From Hyphomicrobiales bacterium (GTDB lineage Bacteria; Pseudomonadota; Alphaproteobacteria; Rhizobiales; Rhizobiaceae): DNA of 64,000 bases. The number at the start of each line of letters is the position of its first letter. Within the stretch, counting starts at the first letter, position 1. Below the pieces are notes generated by a model. That model was given only the letters and a program-made list of their open reading frames with translations, had not been told where the DNA came from and did not search any database. The DNA lies in NCBI GenBank assembly GCA_900466475.1, contig UBMI01000006.1, forward strand, positions 97,893-161,892. Reading direction: 5' to 3'. Shown here in pieces: positions 56,921 to 64,000 of this stretch. Made by a program: the position numbers and the translations under genes.

Positions 56921-57850
56921 ATGAAATTTGCGCGCACTCTGCTCGCGTCTGCTGCCCTGCTTGGTCTCAGCCTCGGATCCGTTCACGCGGCCGAAGTCAA
57001 GAAGCTTGGCCTTGCCGTCGCAAACCTGCAGGCAAACTTCTTCAACCAGATCAAGCAGTCGGTTGAAGACGAAGCCAAGAAGCGGGGCATCGAGGTCGTT
57101 ACCGTCGACGCCAAGGGCGACGGCCCGACGCAGGTCAACCAGATCCAGGACCTTCTGACCCAGAACATCGACGCTCTCATCTATATCCCGGCTGGTGCAG
57201 CCGCGGCTACCGTTCCGGTGAAGCTTGCAAAGCAGGCAGGCATCCCGGTCGTCAACGTCGACCGCAATGCCGAAGGTGCTCCGGGCGACACGTTCCTGGC
57301 GACGGACTCCGTTGCCTCCGCCAAGGCGGTTTGCGACTACATCCTCAAGGAAGCCGGCGGCAAGGGCAAGATGGTCATCATCCACGGCCAGAAGGGCACC
57401 ACGCCCGAGCTTGATCGTTCCAAGGGTTGCGCGGAATCCCTGAAGGCCAATCCGGACGTCAAGGTTGTTGCCGAGCAGTATTCCAACAACTGGTTCCAGG
57501 ACGAAGGCTTCCAGATCATGCAGAACATGCTGCAGGCCAATCCGGATGTCACGATCGTCTTCGCTCAGGCAGACGCGCTGGCGCTTGGTGCCGCCCAGGC
57601 AATCAAGGTTGCAAACCCTTCGCAGAAGATCGTCGTTGGCGGTTTCGATGGTGATACTGCCGCCCTCGAAGCTCTCAGCAAGGGTGTCTTCGATGTGACG
57701 GCCACGCAGCAGACCCAGAAGATGGGCCGCGAAGCCGTCGCTAACGCCATCAAGCTTGTCGCTGGCGAGAAGGTTCCGCCGGTTCAGCTTCTCGATGCGA
57801 CGCTGACGACCAAGGAAAACGTAGCAGGCTTCATCGCCAACCATCCTTAA
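56921..57850 (+). CDS. CUT2 sugar ABC transporter substrate-binding protein (RbsB family)
   Basis: A 309-residue ribose-type binding protein. The ATG at 56921 follows GGAGGAACTGAC; further open frame upstream is in the untranslated leader. Signal peptide 1-23 (TLLASAALLGLSLGSVHA). Mature features: KLGLAVANLQANFFNQIKQS, YIPAGAAAATVPVKLAKQAG, VVNVDRNAEG and GGFDGDTAALEALSKG. The pocket residues suggest a monosaccharide or polyol, not resolved further. Confidence 0.92.
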   Translation: MKFARTLLASAALLGLSLGSVHAAEVKKLGLAVANLQANFFNQIKQSVEDEAKKRGIEVVTVDAKGDGPTQVNQIQDLLTQNIDALIYIPAGAAAATVPVKLAKQAGIPVVNVDRNAEGAPGDTFLATDSVASAKAVCDYILKEAGGKGKMVIIHGQKGTTPELDRSKGCAESLKANPDVKVVAEQYSNNWFQDEGFQIMQNMLQANPDVTIVFAQADALALGAAQAIKVANPSQKIVVGGFDGDTAALEALSKGVFDVTATQQTQKMGREAVANAIKLVAGEKVPPVQLLDATLTTKENVAGFIANHP

Positions 57851-57877
57851 TCAGCCGAAATCTCGAGGAGGTGTGCT

Positions 57878-59356
57878 GTGACCGAGCCGGTTCTTTCCCT
57901 GAGGGGCATATCCAAGCGCTACGGACCGCTCCAGGTTCTGAAAAATGTGGACCTGGACGTCTATCCCGGCGAGGTGGTGGCACTTCTCGGTGAAAACGGC
58001 GCCGGCAAGTCGACGCTGTCAGGCATCATTGCCGGATCACGCACACCTTCCGAGGGCTCGATGACATGGCTTGGGCAGCCTTATGCCCCGGCCGCTCCGC
58101 GCGAGGCGATCGACAAGGGCGTCGTGCTGATCCATCAGGAACTGCAGCTTCTGCCGCATCTTTCCATCGCCGAAAATGTCTTTATCGGCCGATGGCCCAT
58201 GAAGAATGGCGTCGTCGACCGCACCCAGATGGTCCGCCGTGCTCAGGAGCAACTTGCCCGGCTGAACCTGCACATTCCCGCGACCCGAAAGGTTGCCGGC
58301 CTTTCGACCGCCAATCAGCAGCTGATCGAGATTGCCAAGGCGCTGGCGCTCAACGCAAAACTCCTGATCCTCGACGAGCCGACCGCAGCCCTTGGCGGCG
58401 CGGAGACGGAGGCCTTGTTCGAGCAGGTCCGCAAGCTCCGCTCCGAGGGTGTCGGGATCATCTACATATCCCACCGCATGGAAGAGATCAAAAAGATCAC
58501 CGACCGTATCGTCGTGCTTCGCGATGGAGAGCGCGTCCATGAATTTGCCGACAGCGCGACGCCGGTGCGGACGATCGTCGAAAGCATGGTCGGCCGCTCG
58601 CTCGATCGCATGTTTCCGACCCTTCCCAAGCCGACGAGCAGGCCCGTGCTTGAGGTATCAGGCCTGACGTCGCCGGACGATTCCTTCCGCGATGTGAGTT
58701 TCGACGTTCATGCCGGCGAGATCCTCGGCATCGCCGGCCTCGTCGGCGCCGGTCGCACCGAGCTCGTGCGAGCGATTTCCGGTGCCGACCCAATCAGCGC
58801 CGGCTCGATCAGGCTGGAAGGCGAAGCGCTGAAGCTGCGCAGCCCTGCGGATGCGATCGCCAAGGGCATCGTGATGGTGCCCGAGGACCGCAAGGACCAG
58901 GGCCTCGTGGTTGCACATAAGATCAGCGAGAACATCATCTACGCCAATCTCGACAAGCTTGGCGGGCGCTGGCTCACCTCGGGCGTCAAACGCGTTTTCG
59001 CCGAAAAGGCGGTAACGAAATTCGGCGTGAAGGGGCGCGCGGAGCAATTCGCTTCCGATCTCTCGGGCGGCAACCAGCAGAAGGTCGTCATCGCCAAATG
59101 GCTGATGCGTGATCCCAAGGTCGTGGTGCTGGACGAGCCGACACGCGGCATCGATGTCGGCGCCCGCGCCGGCATCTACGACATCATCGTCAACCTCGCC
59201 AAACAGGGTGTTGCGGTCATCGTCGTGAGCTCCGACCTCGAGGAGGTTCTCGGCGTGTCGAACCGCATTCTCGTGCTGGCGCAGGGCAAGCAGGCAGGCA
59301 TTCTGAAGCGTGACGAGGCAAACGACGTCTCGGTCATGGAACTCGCGACAATCTAG
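57878..59356 (+). CDS. CUT2 sugar ABC transporter ATPase (RbsA family)
   Basis: A 492-residue tandem ATPase starting at a GTG at 57878, preceded by GAGGAGGTGTGCT. Walker A GENGAGKS near residues 38-45 and Walker B LLILDEPTAALGG in the first half. The second half has GLVGAGRTE in place of Walker A (the normal degenerate RbsA form), LSGGNQQKV and VVVLDEPTRGID. In the same operon as the permease and binding protein. Confidence 0.93.
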   Translation: MTEPVLSLRGISKRYGPLQVLKNVDLDVYPGEVVALLGENGAGKSTLSGIIAGSRTPSEGSMTWLGQPYAPAAPREAIDKGVVLIHQELQLLPHLSIAENVFIGRWPMKNGVVDRTQMVRRAQEQLARLNLHIPATRKVAGLSTANQQLIEIAKALALNAKLLILDEPTAALGGAETEALFEQVRKLRSEGVGIIYISHRMEEIKKITDRIVVLRDGERVHEFADSATPVRTIVESMVGRSLDRMFPTLPKPTSRPVLEVSGLTSPDDSFRDVSFDVHAGEILGIAGLVGAGRTELVRAISGADPISAGSIRLEGEALKLRSPADAIAKGIVMVPEDRKDQGLVVAHKISENIIYANLDKLGGRWLTSGVKRVFAEKAVTKFGVKGRAEQFASDLSGGNQQKVVIAKWLMRDPKVVVLDEPTRGIDVGARAGIYDIIVNLAKQGVAVIVVSSDLEEVLGVSNRILVLAQGKQAGILKRDEANDVSVMELATI

Positions 59357-59378
59357 GCAAAGACAGAAAGGAAGAGCG

Positions 59379-60167
59379 GTGTCCGACATCTCTCTGAACG
59401 CACCAAAACTATTCGATCTCAGCGGCCAGGTCGCCATCGTGACGGGCGCCGGCAGCGGCATCGGGCAAAGGATCGCGATTGGTCTTGCCCAGTGCGGCGC
59501 CGATGTAGCGCTTCTCGATCGCCGCACCGATGACGGCCTTGCCACCACTGCCAGCCATATCCGGGCTGCCGGCCGCCGCTCGATCGAGATTGCCGCCGAT
59601 GTCACCAGCAAGTCGTCTCTGGCGGATGCGGTCGCCCGCACTGAAGCCGATCTCGGGGCTCTCTCGCTTGCCGTCAATGCGGCCGGAATCGCCAACGCCA
59701 ATCCCGCCGAGGAGATGGAAGAGGACCAGTATCAGACGCTGATGGACATCAACCTGAAGGGCATCTTCCTGTCTTGCCAGGCCGAAGCGCGGGCCATGTT
59801 GAAGAATGGCCGCGGGTCGATCGTCAACATCGCCTCCATGTCGGGCGTTATAGTCAATCGCGGTTTGAGCCAGGCCCATTACAATGCCTCGAAAGCGGGC
59901 GTGATCCATATGTCGAAGTCGTTCGCCATGGAGTGGGTCGGGCGCGGCATCCGCGTCAACACGATTTCGCCGGGCTATACGGCAACGCCGATGAACACCC
60001 GGCCGGAGATGGTACATCAGACCAAGCTCTTCGAAGAGCAGACGCCGATGCAGCGCATGGCCGGTGTCGATGAGATGGTCGGTCCGGCGGTCTTCCTGCT
60101 TTCGAATGCCGCAAGTTTCGTGACGGGCGTCGATCTGCTCGTCGACGGCGGCTTCTGCTGCTGGTGA
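59379..60167 (+). CDS. Short-chain dehydrogenase/reductase 1
   Basis: A 262-residue SDR. The GTG at 59379 follows AGGAAGAGCG; no ATG is in a good place. It has the nucleotide motif TGAGSGIG at residues 22-29, NAAGIAN, active-site Tyr and Lys in YNASKAG, and the C-terminal VDGGFCCW. Starts 23 bases after the ATPase. As part of a sugar operon it probably oxidises a polyol or reduces a sugar with NAD(P). Confidence 0.9.
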   Translation: MSDISLNAPKLFDLSGQVAIVTGAGSGIGQRIAIGLAQCGADVALLDRRTDDGLATTASHIRAAGRRSIEIAADVTSKSSLADAVARTEADLGALSLAVNAAGIANANPAEEMEEDQYQTLMDINLKGIFLSCQAEARAMLKNGRGSIVNIASMSGVIVNRGLSQAHYNASKAGVIHMSKSFAMEWVGRGIRVNTISPGYTATPMNTRPEMVHQTKLFEEQTPMQRMAGVDEMVGPAVFLLSNAASFVTGVDLLVDGGFCCW

Positions 60168-60171
60168 TACG

Positions 60172-60909
60172 ATGCGCAAGCTGATCGCAGGCAACTGGAA
60201 AATGAACGGTCTCATCTCCTCCCAAGCTGAGATCGAGGCGCTGAAGGGACTAACGGGCGGTGCGACGTGCGATATCGTCGTCTGCCCGCCCCTCACGCTG
60301 ATCGATCGCGCGGTGGAGCGGGTCAGGGATTCGAACCTGGCTATCGGCGCACAGGATTGCCATGCGCAGCAGTCAGGTGCGCATACCGGTGATGTCTCTG
60401 CCGAAATGCTTGCGGACATCGGCGCGCGCTATGTCATCCTCGGGCATTCCGAGCGTCGCGTGTCTCATGGCGAAGATGATGAAATCGTCCTTGCAAAAGC
60501 GGTTGCCGCTCATCGGGCGGGCTTGATCGCGATCGTCTGTGTCGGTGAAACGCGGCACGAGCGTGATGAGGGGCGGGCGATCGAAGTTGTCGGCGGGCAG
60601 CTGAGAGAATCCGTTCCCGAGGGAGCAACGAGCGCCAATCTCGTCATCGCCTACGAACCTGTATGGGCGATAGGAACCGGGCTGGTGCCGACCAACGAAC
60701 AGATTGAGGAGGTCCATGCCGCGATCCGGCAGATGCTCGAAGAGCGGCTGGGCGATGACGGCCATTCGGTCAGGATCCTCTATGGCGGTTCGGTCAAGGC
60801 ATCCAATGCCGAGGCGATTTTCGGGCTTCGCAATGTGGATGGAGCGCTGGTCGGCGGTGCTTCGCTGAAGGCATCGGAATTTGCCGGGATCATTTCTGCA
60901 GCCGTTTGA
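60172..60909 (+). CDS. tpiA: Triosephosphate isomerase, classical form
   Basis: A 245-residue TIM. Motifs are classical: AGNWKMNG (Asn and Lys), ILGHSERR with catalytic His, [11 protein letters not shown] with Glu, GGSVKASNA for the phosphate. Compare with the tetrulose isomerase at 31683, which has GTSWKMN. It starts four bases after the first SDR. A TpiA in this operon suggests that the transketolase/kinase route yields dihydroxyacetone phosphate. Most rhizobia also have a housekeeping tpiA elsewhere. Confidence 0.92.
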   Translation: MRKLIAGNWKMNGLISSQAEIEALKGLTGGATCDIVVCPPLTLIDRAVERVRDSNLAIGAQDCHAQQSGAHTGDVSAEMLADIGARYVILGHSERRVSHGEDDEIVLAKAVAAHRAGLIAIVCVGETRHERDEGRAIEVVGGQLRESVPEGATSANLVIAYEPVWAIGTGLVPTNEQIEEVHAAIRQMLEERLGDDGHSVRILYGGSVKASNAEAIFGLRNVDGALVGGASLKASEFAGIISAAV

Positions 60910-60983
60910 AGTCTGGTGAGGAGGCAAGTGTCGCCGGTTTGCAAAACGGCGCTCACGCGGGCCCCAGTGAAAGGATAAAGAGA

Positions 60984-61766
60984 ATGCAACGCTTCGAAAA
61001 CAAGACCGTGGTCATTACGGGTGCAAGCCGCGGTATCGGTGCGGCGATTGCCAAACGCTTCGCGCGCGAGGGCGCCAATCTCGTGGTCTCCGCCAACGAG
61101 GAAAGTGTGCATGGCGTTGCCGAGCAGATCAGGGCCGACGGCGGAAAGGCGATCTCCTTTGTTGGCGACGTCACCGACAAGGCAAGCGTCAAAGCTCTCT
61201 ATGACGCCGCTGAGGAGGCCTTCGGCGCTGTCGACGTCTCAATCCAGAATGCCGGTGTCATCACCATTGCTCGCATCGAGGACATGACCGAGGGCGAGTG
61301 GGACAAGGTCATGGCGGTCAATACCAAGGGCGTGTTCCTCTGTGCCCAGGAAGCGATCGCCCGCATGCGCAAACATGGTCGCGGCGGACGTATCATCAAT
61401 ACGGCTTCCGGCCAGGCACGCGACGGCTTCATCTATACGCCGCATTATGCTGCCTCGAAGATGGGCGTCGTCGGCATCACCCAAAGCCTTGCCAAGGAAG
61501 TCGCGACCGATGGCATCACCGTCAACGCCTTCTGCCCGGGCATCATCGAAACCGACATGTGGGCCTATAACGACCAGGCATGGGGCAAGCTGCTCGGCAA
61601 CTACGCACCCGGCGAGCTCATGAAAGAATGGGTCGAAGGCATCCCGATGAAGCGCGCCGGATCGGGCGAAGACGTCGCCGGCCTAGTCACTTTTCTTGCA
61701 AGCGATGACGCGGCCTATATCACCGGCCAGACCATCAATGTCGATGGCGGGCTGATCATGTCCTAG
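60984..61766 (+). CDS. Short-chain dehydrogenase/reductase 2
   Basis: A 260-residue SDR. The ATG at 60984 follows AAAGGATAAAGAGA. Nucleotide motif TGASRGIG at residues 12-19, NAGVITIA, catalytic YAASKMG, and C-terminal NVDGGLIMS. About 40% alike in pattern to the first SDR but not a recent copy. Last gene before the FMN riboswitch region. Confidence 0.9.
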   Translation: MQRFENKTVVITGASRGIGAAIAKRFAREGANLVVSANEESVHGVAEQIRADGGKAISFVGDVTDKASVKALYDAAEEAFGAVDVSIQNAGVITIARIEDMTEGEWDKVMAVNTKGVFLCAQEAIARMRKHGRGGRIINTASGQARDGFIYTPHYAASKMGVVGITQSLAKEVATDGITVNAFCPGIIETDMWAYNDQAWGKLLGNYAPGELMKEWVEGIPMKRAGSGEDVAGLVTFLASDDAAYITGQTINVDGGLIMS

Positions 61767-61872
61767 CGCTGTTCGACAATAGGAAACGGTGCTTTCATCA
61801 CGGAGAAGCAATTCTCGCGACGTGATCTGTACCCAACCTCTTGCAGAACAAGCCATTCGTCATTTACATAAG

Positions 61873-62015
61873 CAGTGTTCTCAGGGCGGGGTGCAATTCC
61901 CCACCGGCGGTATCGAGGCAACTCGGAGCCCGCGAGCGCCTTCGTGAAAGCGAAGGGTCAGCAGATCCGGTGAGATGCCGGAGCCGACGGTCACAGTCCG
62001 GATGGAAGAGAGCAA
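61873..62015 (+). ncRNA. FMN riboswitch (RFN element)
   Basis: The consensus elements are easily seen: TCAGGGCGGGGTGCAATTCC, CCACCGGCGGTATC, the AGCCCGCGAGCG core, GGTCAGCAGATCCGGTGAG and the closing GACGGTCACAGTCCGGATGG. Then AGAGAGCAAC. This is an RFN-type FMN sensor, 118 bases before the ribB start. When FMN is plentiful it should block ribB expression. Confidence 0.95.
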
Positions 62016-62023
62016 CGCAGAGG

Positions 62024-62044
62024 ACGCCGCTCGGCATGCGGCGT
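62024..62044 (+). promoter_or_regulatory. Riboswitch expression-platform hairpin
   Basis: ACGCCGC, loop TCGGCAT, GCGGCGT, followed by TTCATATGCTT. It lies nine bases downstream of the FMN aptamer. It is a candidate terminator or anti-anti-sequester for ribB; its T run is weak. Confidence 0.55.
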
Positions 62045-62132
62045 TTCATATGCTTGTTCGCCCAAGGGATAATGGTGGCTTTTGAAAGGCCATGAATGCT
62101 GCTCACGCGGCTAACCCTTGAAAGGCAGAGAA

Positions 62133-62759
62133 ATGGCAATTTCCAAGATAGAAGATGCGATCGCCGCGATTGCGCGGGGCGAGATCGTGGTTGTCGTCGA
62201 CGACCGCGATCGGGAAAACGAGGGCGACCTCGTCATTGCATCCGAAGCGATCACCCCGCAGGCAATCGCCTTCATGATGAATTATGCCCGTGGCCTCATC
62301 TGCGTGGCCATGGAAGGTGAGCGGTTGGACGAACTGCAGATCCCGCAGATGGTCCCCAACAATACCGAACTCCTGAAGACGGCGTTCACCGTCTCGGTTG
62401 ACTATATCCCTGAAACGACAACCGGTATTTCAGCCGCTGACCGTGCCGCAACCGTTCGCGCGCTCATCGGCGAGGATTCCCGCCCCGAGGATTTTGCGCG
62501 GCCCGGTCATATCTTCCCGCTGCGTGCGCATCCGAACGGCGTGCTTTCGCGTCCGGGCCATACGGAGGCGGCTGTCGATCTCGCAAGGCTGGCTGGCCTG
62601 TCGCCCTCGGGTGTCATCTGTGAAGTGGCCAATGATGATGGCACGATGGCGCGTCTGCCGGAGCTTGAGCAGTTCGCCGAGCGGCACGGCCTTCACCTGA
62701 TCACCATCGAGGATCTCATCGCCTATCGGGGCGTGAGCGCGGCTGGTAGGGCTGCCTAG
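62133..62759 (+). CDS. ribB: 3,4-dihydroxy-2-butanone-4-phosphate synthase
   Basis: A 208-residue RibB. DDRDRENEGD is at residues 23-32, with the substrate-binding RAHPNGVLSRPGHTEAAVDL and CEVANDDGTMAR later. It makes L-3,4-dihydroxy-2-butanone 4-phosphate from ribulose 5-phosphate for riboflavin. It is monofunctional, with no GTP cyclohydrolase II domain. The ATG at 62133 follows AAAGGCAGAG; a TTG at 62118 is possible but weak. Controlled by the FMN riboswitch just upstream. Confidence 0.95.
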   Translation: MAISKIEDAIAAIARGEIVVVVDDRDRENEGDLVIASEAITPQAIAFMMNYARGLICVAMEGERLDELQIPQMVPNNTELLKTAFTVSVDYIPETTTGISAADRAATVRALIGEDSRPEDFARPGHIFPLRAHPNGVLSRPGHTEAAVDLARLAGLSPSGVICEVANDDGTMARLPELEQFAERHGLHLITIEDLIAYRGVSAAGRAA

Positions 62760-62802
62760 CTGCCGGTTGAGCAGTAAGCAGAGCGAGTTCTGTCGGCTCA
62801 AG

Positions 62803-62826
62803 GAAGGCCCGAACATTCGGGCCTTC
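62803..62826. terminator. Bidirectional terminator between ribB and the MocA-type gene
   Basis: GAAGGCCCGAA, loop CA, TTCGGGCCTTC: a perfect 11-base-pair stem followed by GATATTTTCC on the plus strand. Between converging genes, it likely serves both. Confidence 0.8.
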
Positions 62827-62842
62827 GATATTTTCCAAGCCG

Positions 62843-63973
62843 TCAGACGACGAGTGCCAGAACCGGCCCCTGATCGTCCGCCTTGCCTTCCGGTTCCTGG
62901 TGAGCCGTGGCTTCCGGGGTGTCAGAGGCCAGCAGATTGAGCTCCCGGCGTTCTTTCTCCGATACGATCGCGAGATCGATGACCTTCTGCAGATTGGCGG
63001 CGTGGCGGAAGGTGGGATCGTCCTGCTTGCCGGTCCTGACGGCTTCTGCAAAGCGCTGATAATTGGTCAGCACTGCCGGCACCTCGATATCACGCCAGGT
63101 GGCGCTTTCAATGTCGTCGCCGAAGCAGCCGCGAAGATCCGAACCATCCGGGCGGTGGATGACTTCGAGGCTGCCTTTTTCGCCATAGATGCGCAGCTTC
63201 AGCTCGTTCAGATGCCCGGTCGCCCAGCGGGTCGCATGAATGACGCCGAGCGCGCCATTGGTGAAATCGACCGACATGGTGAAGCTGTCATTGGCATCGA
63301 GCATGTACTCGCCAATCTGCCCGCCGGGTGCCTTGTTGAAGGTCTTCAGCCGCGCAAAGACGTGATCGATGTCAGTCGCCGCACCATAGGCGGCAAAATC
63401 CAGGATATGGATGCCGACATCCCCGAGCACGCCGTTCGATCCGTGGCCGGTAGACAAACGCCAGAGCCAGCGCGATTCCGTGCGCCAGTCGCCCCAGGCG
63501 CGCGATACCAGCCAGCTCTGCAGATAGGACGCTTCCACATGACGAATAGTGCCGAGTTCGCCGGCCAGTACCATCTCGCGGGCGCGCTGCAGCGGTGCGA
63601 CATTGCGATAGGTAAGGTTCACCATGTTGATGACGCCGGCCCCTTCCGCGGCTTCCGTCATTTCCAAGGCATGCGCATAGTTTTCCGCCAGCGGCTTCTC
63701 GCAAAAGACGTGCTTGCCGGCGGCGATCAGCGCGAGGCTTGTCGCGTGGTGGATGCGGTCGGGTGTTACATTTGTGGCTGCATCGAATTCGCCCCAGGCG
63801 ATCGCCTCGTCGAGCGTGCTGAAGCGTTTTTCGATGTTGAAATGATCGGCGAACTCATCGAGCCGCGCCCGATCCGTATCGACGGCGCCGACCACCTCGA
63901 CACCGTCGATGGCGAGAAAGTTGGCAACCTGGTTTTTGGCCATCGTGCCAGTACCAAGAACGAGTAGACGCAT
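62843..63973 (-). CDS. Gfo/Idh/MocA-family oxidoreductase
   Basis: A 376-residue NAD(P)-dependent oxidoreductase. N-terminal Rossmann motif LVLGTGTMAKNQVA (GTGTMA at 7-12), then EKP at 92-94 in CEKPLAEN, a hallmark of this family, and the C-terminal alpha/beta domain. Members act on sugars, inositols and polyols. It starts at 63973 on the minus strand, so it is transcribed toward ribB. Whether it serves the sugar regulon or genes beyond the right edge cannot be seen. Confidence 0.9.
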   Translation of the reverse strand: MRLLVLGTGTMAKNQVANFLAIDGVEVVGAVDTDRARLDEFADHFNIEKRFSTLDEAIAWGEFDAATNVTPDRIHHATSLALIAAGKHVFCEKPLAENYAHALEMTEAAEGAGVINMVNLTYRNVAPLQRAREMVLAGELGTIRHVEASYLQSWLVSRAWGDWRTESRWLWRLSTGHGSNGVLGDVGIHILDFAAYGAATDIDHVFARLKTFNKAPGGQIGEYMLDANDSFTMSVDFTNGALGVIHATRWATGHLNELKLRIYGEKGSLEVIHRPDGSDLRGCFGDDIESATWRDIEVPAVLTNYQRFAEAVRTGKQDDPTFRHAANLQKVIDLAIVSEKERRELNLLASDTPEATAHQEPEGKADDQGPVLALVV

Positions 63974-64000
63974 TTCTATTCTCCTCAGCGGTAACCGGCT

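Overview
The window looks like a piece of a Rhizobiaceae genome (Rhizobium/Sinorhizobium/Agrobacterium type), probably an accessory replicon or an accessory part of the chromosome. The reasons are high GC, codon use typical of alpha-proteobacteria, a complete rhizobial/Brucella-type erythritol locus (eryABCD, a DeoR gene, tpiB/eryH, rpiB/eryI plus the EryEFG transporter), and a very high density of ABC uptake operons: six transporters in 64 kb. I saw no tRNA, rRNA, insertion sequence, CRISPR array or phage gene.

Layout. (1) 1-4248: a dipeptide/oligopeptide-type ABC operon whose substrate-binding gene is cut by the left edge, then a small unknown gene, a SARP/TPR regulator and an XRE-type regulator on the other strand (4261-7046). 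(2) 7310-16214: a quaternary-amine (betaine/choline-like) ABC transporter, two luciferase-like flavin monooxygenases, an ornithine-cyclodeaminase-family enzyme, a histidine-ammonia-lyase homologue that has lost the MIO-forming Ala-Ser-Gly, and a PhnD-like binding protein without a signal peptide. This reads as one catabolic operon. (3) 16308-32920: a polyol locus. The minus strand carries a DUF2291-like protein, EryE/F/G, a DeoR regulator, an FGGY kinase and a GlpD-like dehydrogenase. The plus strand carries eryA-eryB-eryC-eryD and deoR-tpiB-rpiB. Together these take erythritol to D-erythrose 4-phosphate. The second kinase/dehydrogenase pair suggests another polyol enters by the same route.

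(4) 33053-41355: a GDSL hydrolase divergent from a LacI-type regulator, an FAD oxidoreductase, a CUT1 sugar ABC transporter and a small TIM-barrel-like protein. (5) 41380-49332: KdgD, a UxuA-like dehydratase and a FadR-type GntR regulator divergent from a second peptide/nickel-type ABC operon; this looks like sugar-acid catabolism. (6) 49396-51159: an isolated but full-length FtsI-type penicillin-binding protein. (7) 51329-61766: a sugar regulon of a SorC-type regulator, a glycerol-kinase-like FGGY kinase and a two-subunit transketolase, divergent from a CUT2 (ribose-type) transporter, two short-chain dehydrogenases and a classical triosephosphate isomerase. A repeated TGAATAAATATTC-like motif occurs at its promoters. 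(8) 61767-63973: an FMN riboswitch, a monofunctional ribB, and a Gfo/Idh/MocA oxidoreductase on the opposite strand.

The likeliest undescribed biology is in region 2 (an MIO-less lyase next to a betaine transporter and desulfonase-like monooxygenases, perhaps an ergothioneine or related trimethylammonium-compound pathway) and region 7 (a kinase/transketolase/TpiA route for an unknown sugar or polyol, with its own operator set).
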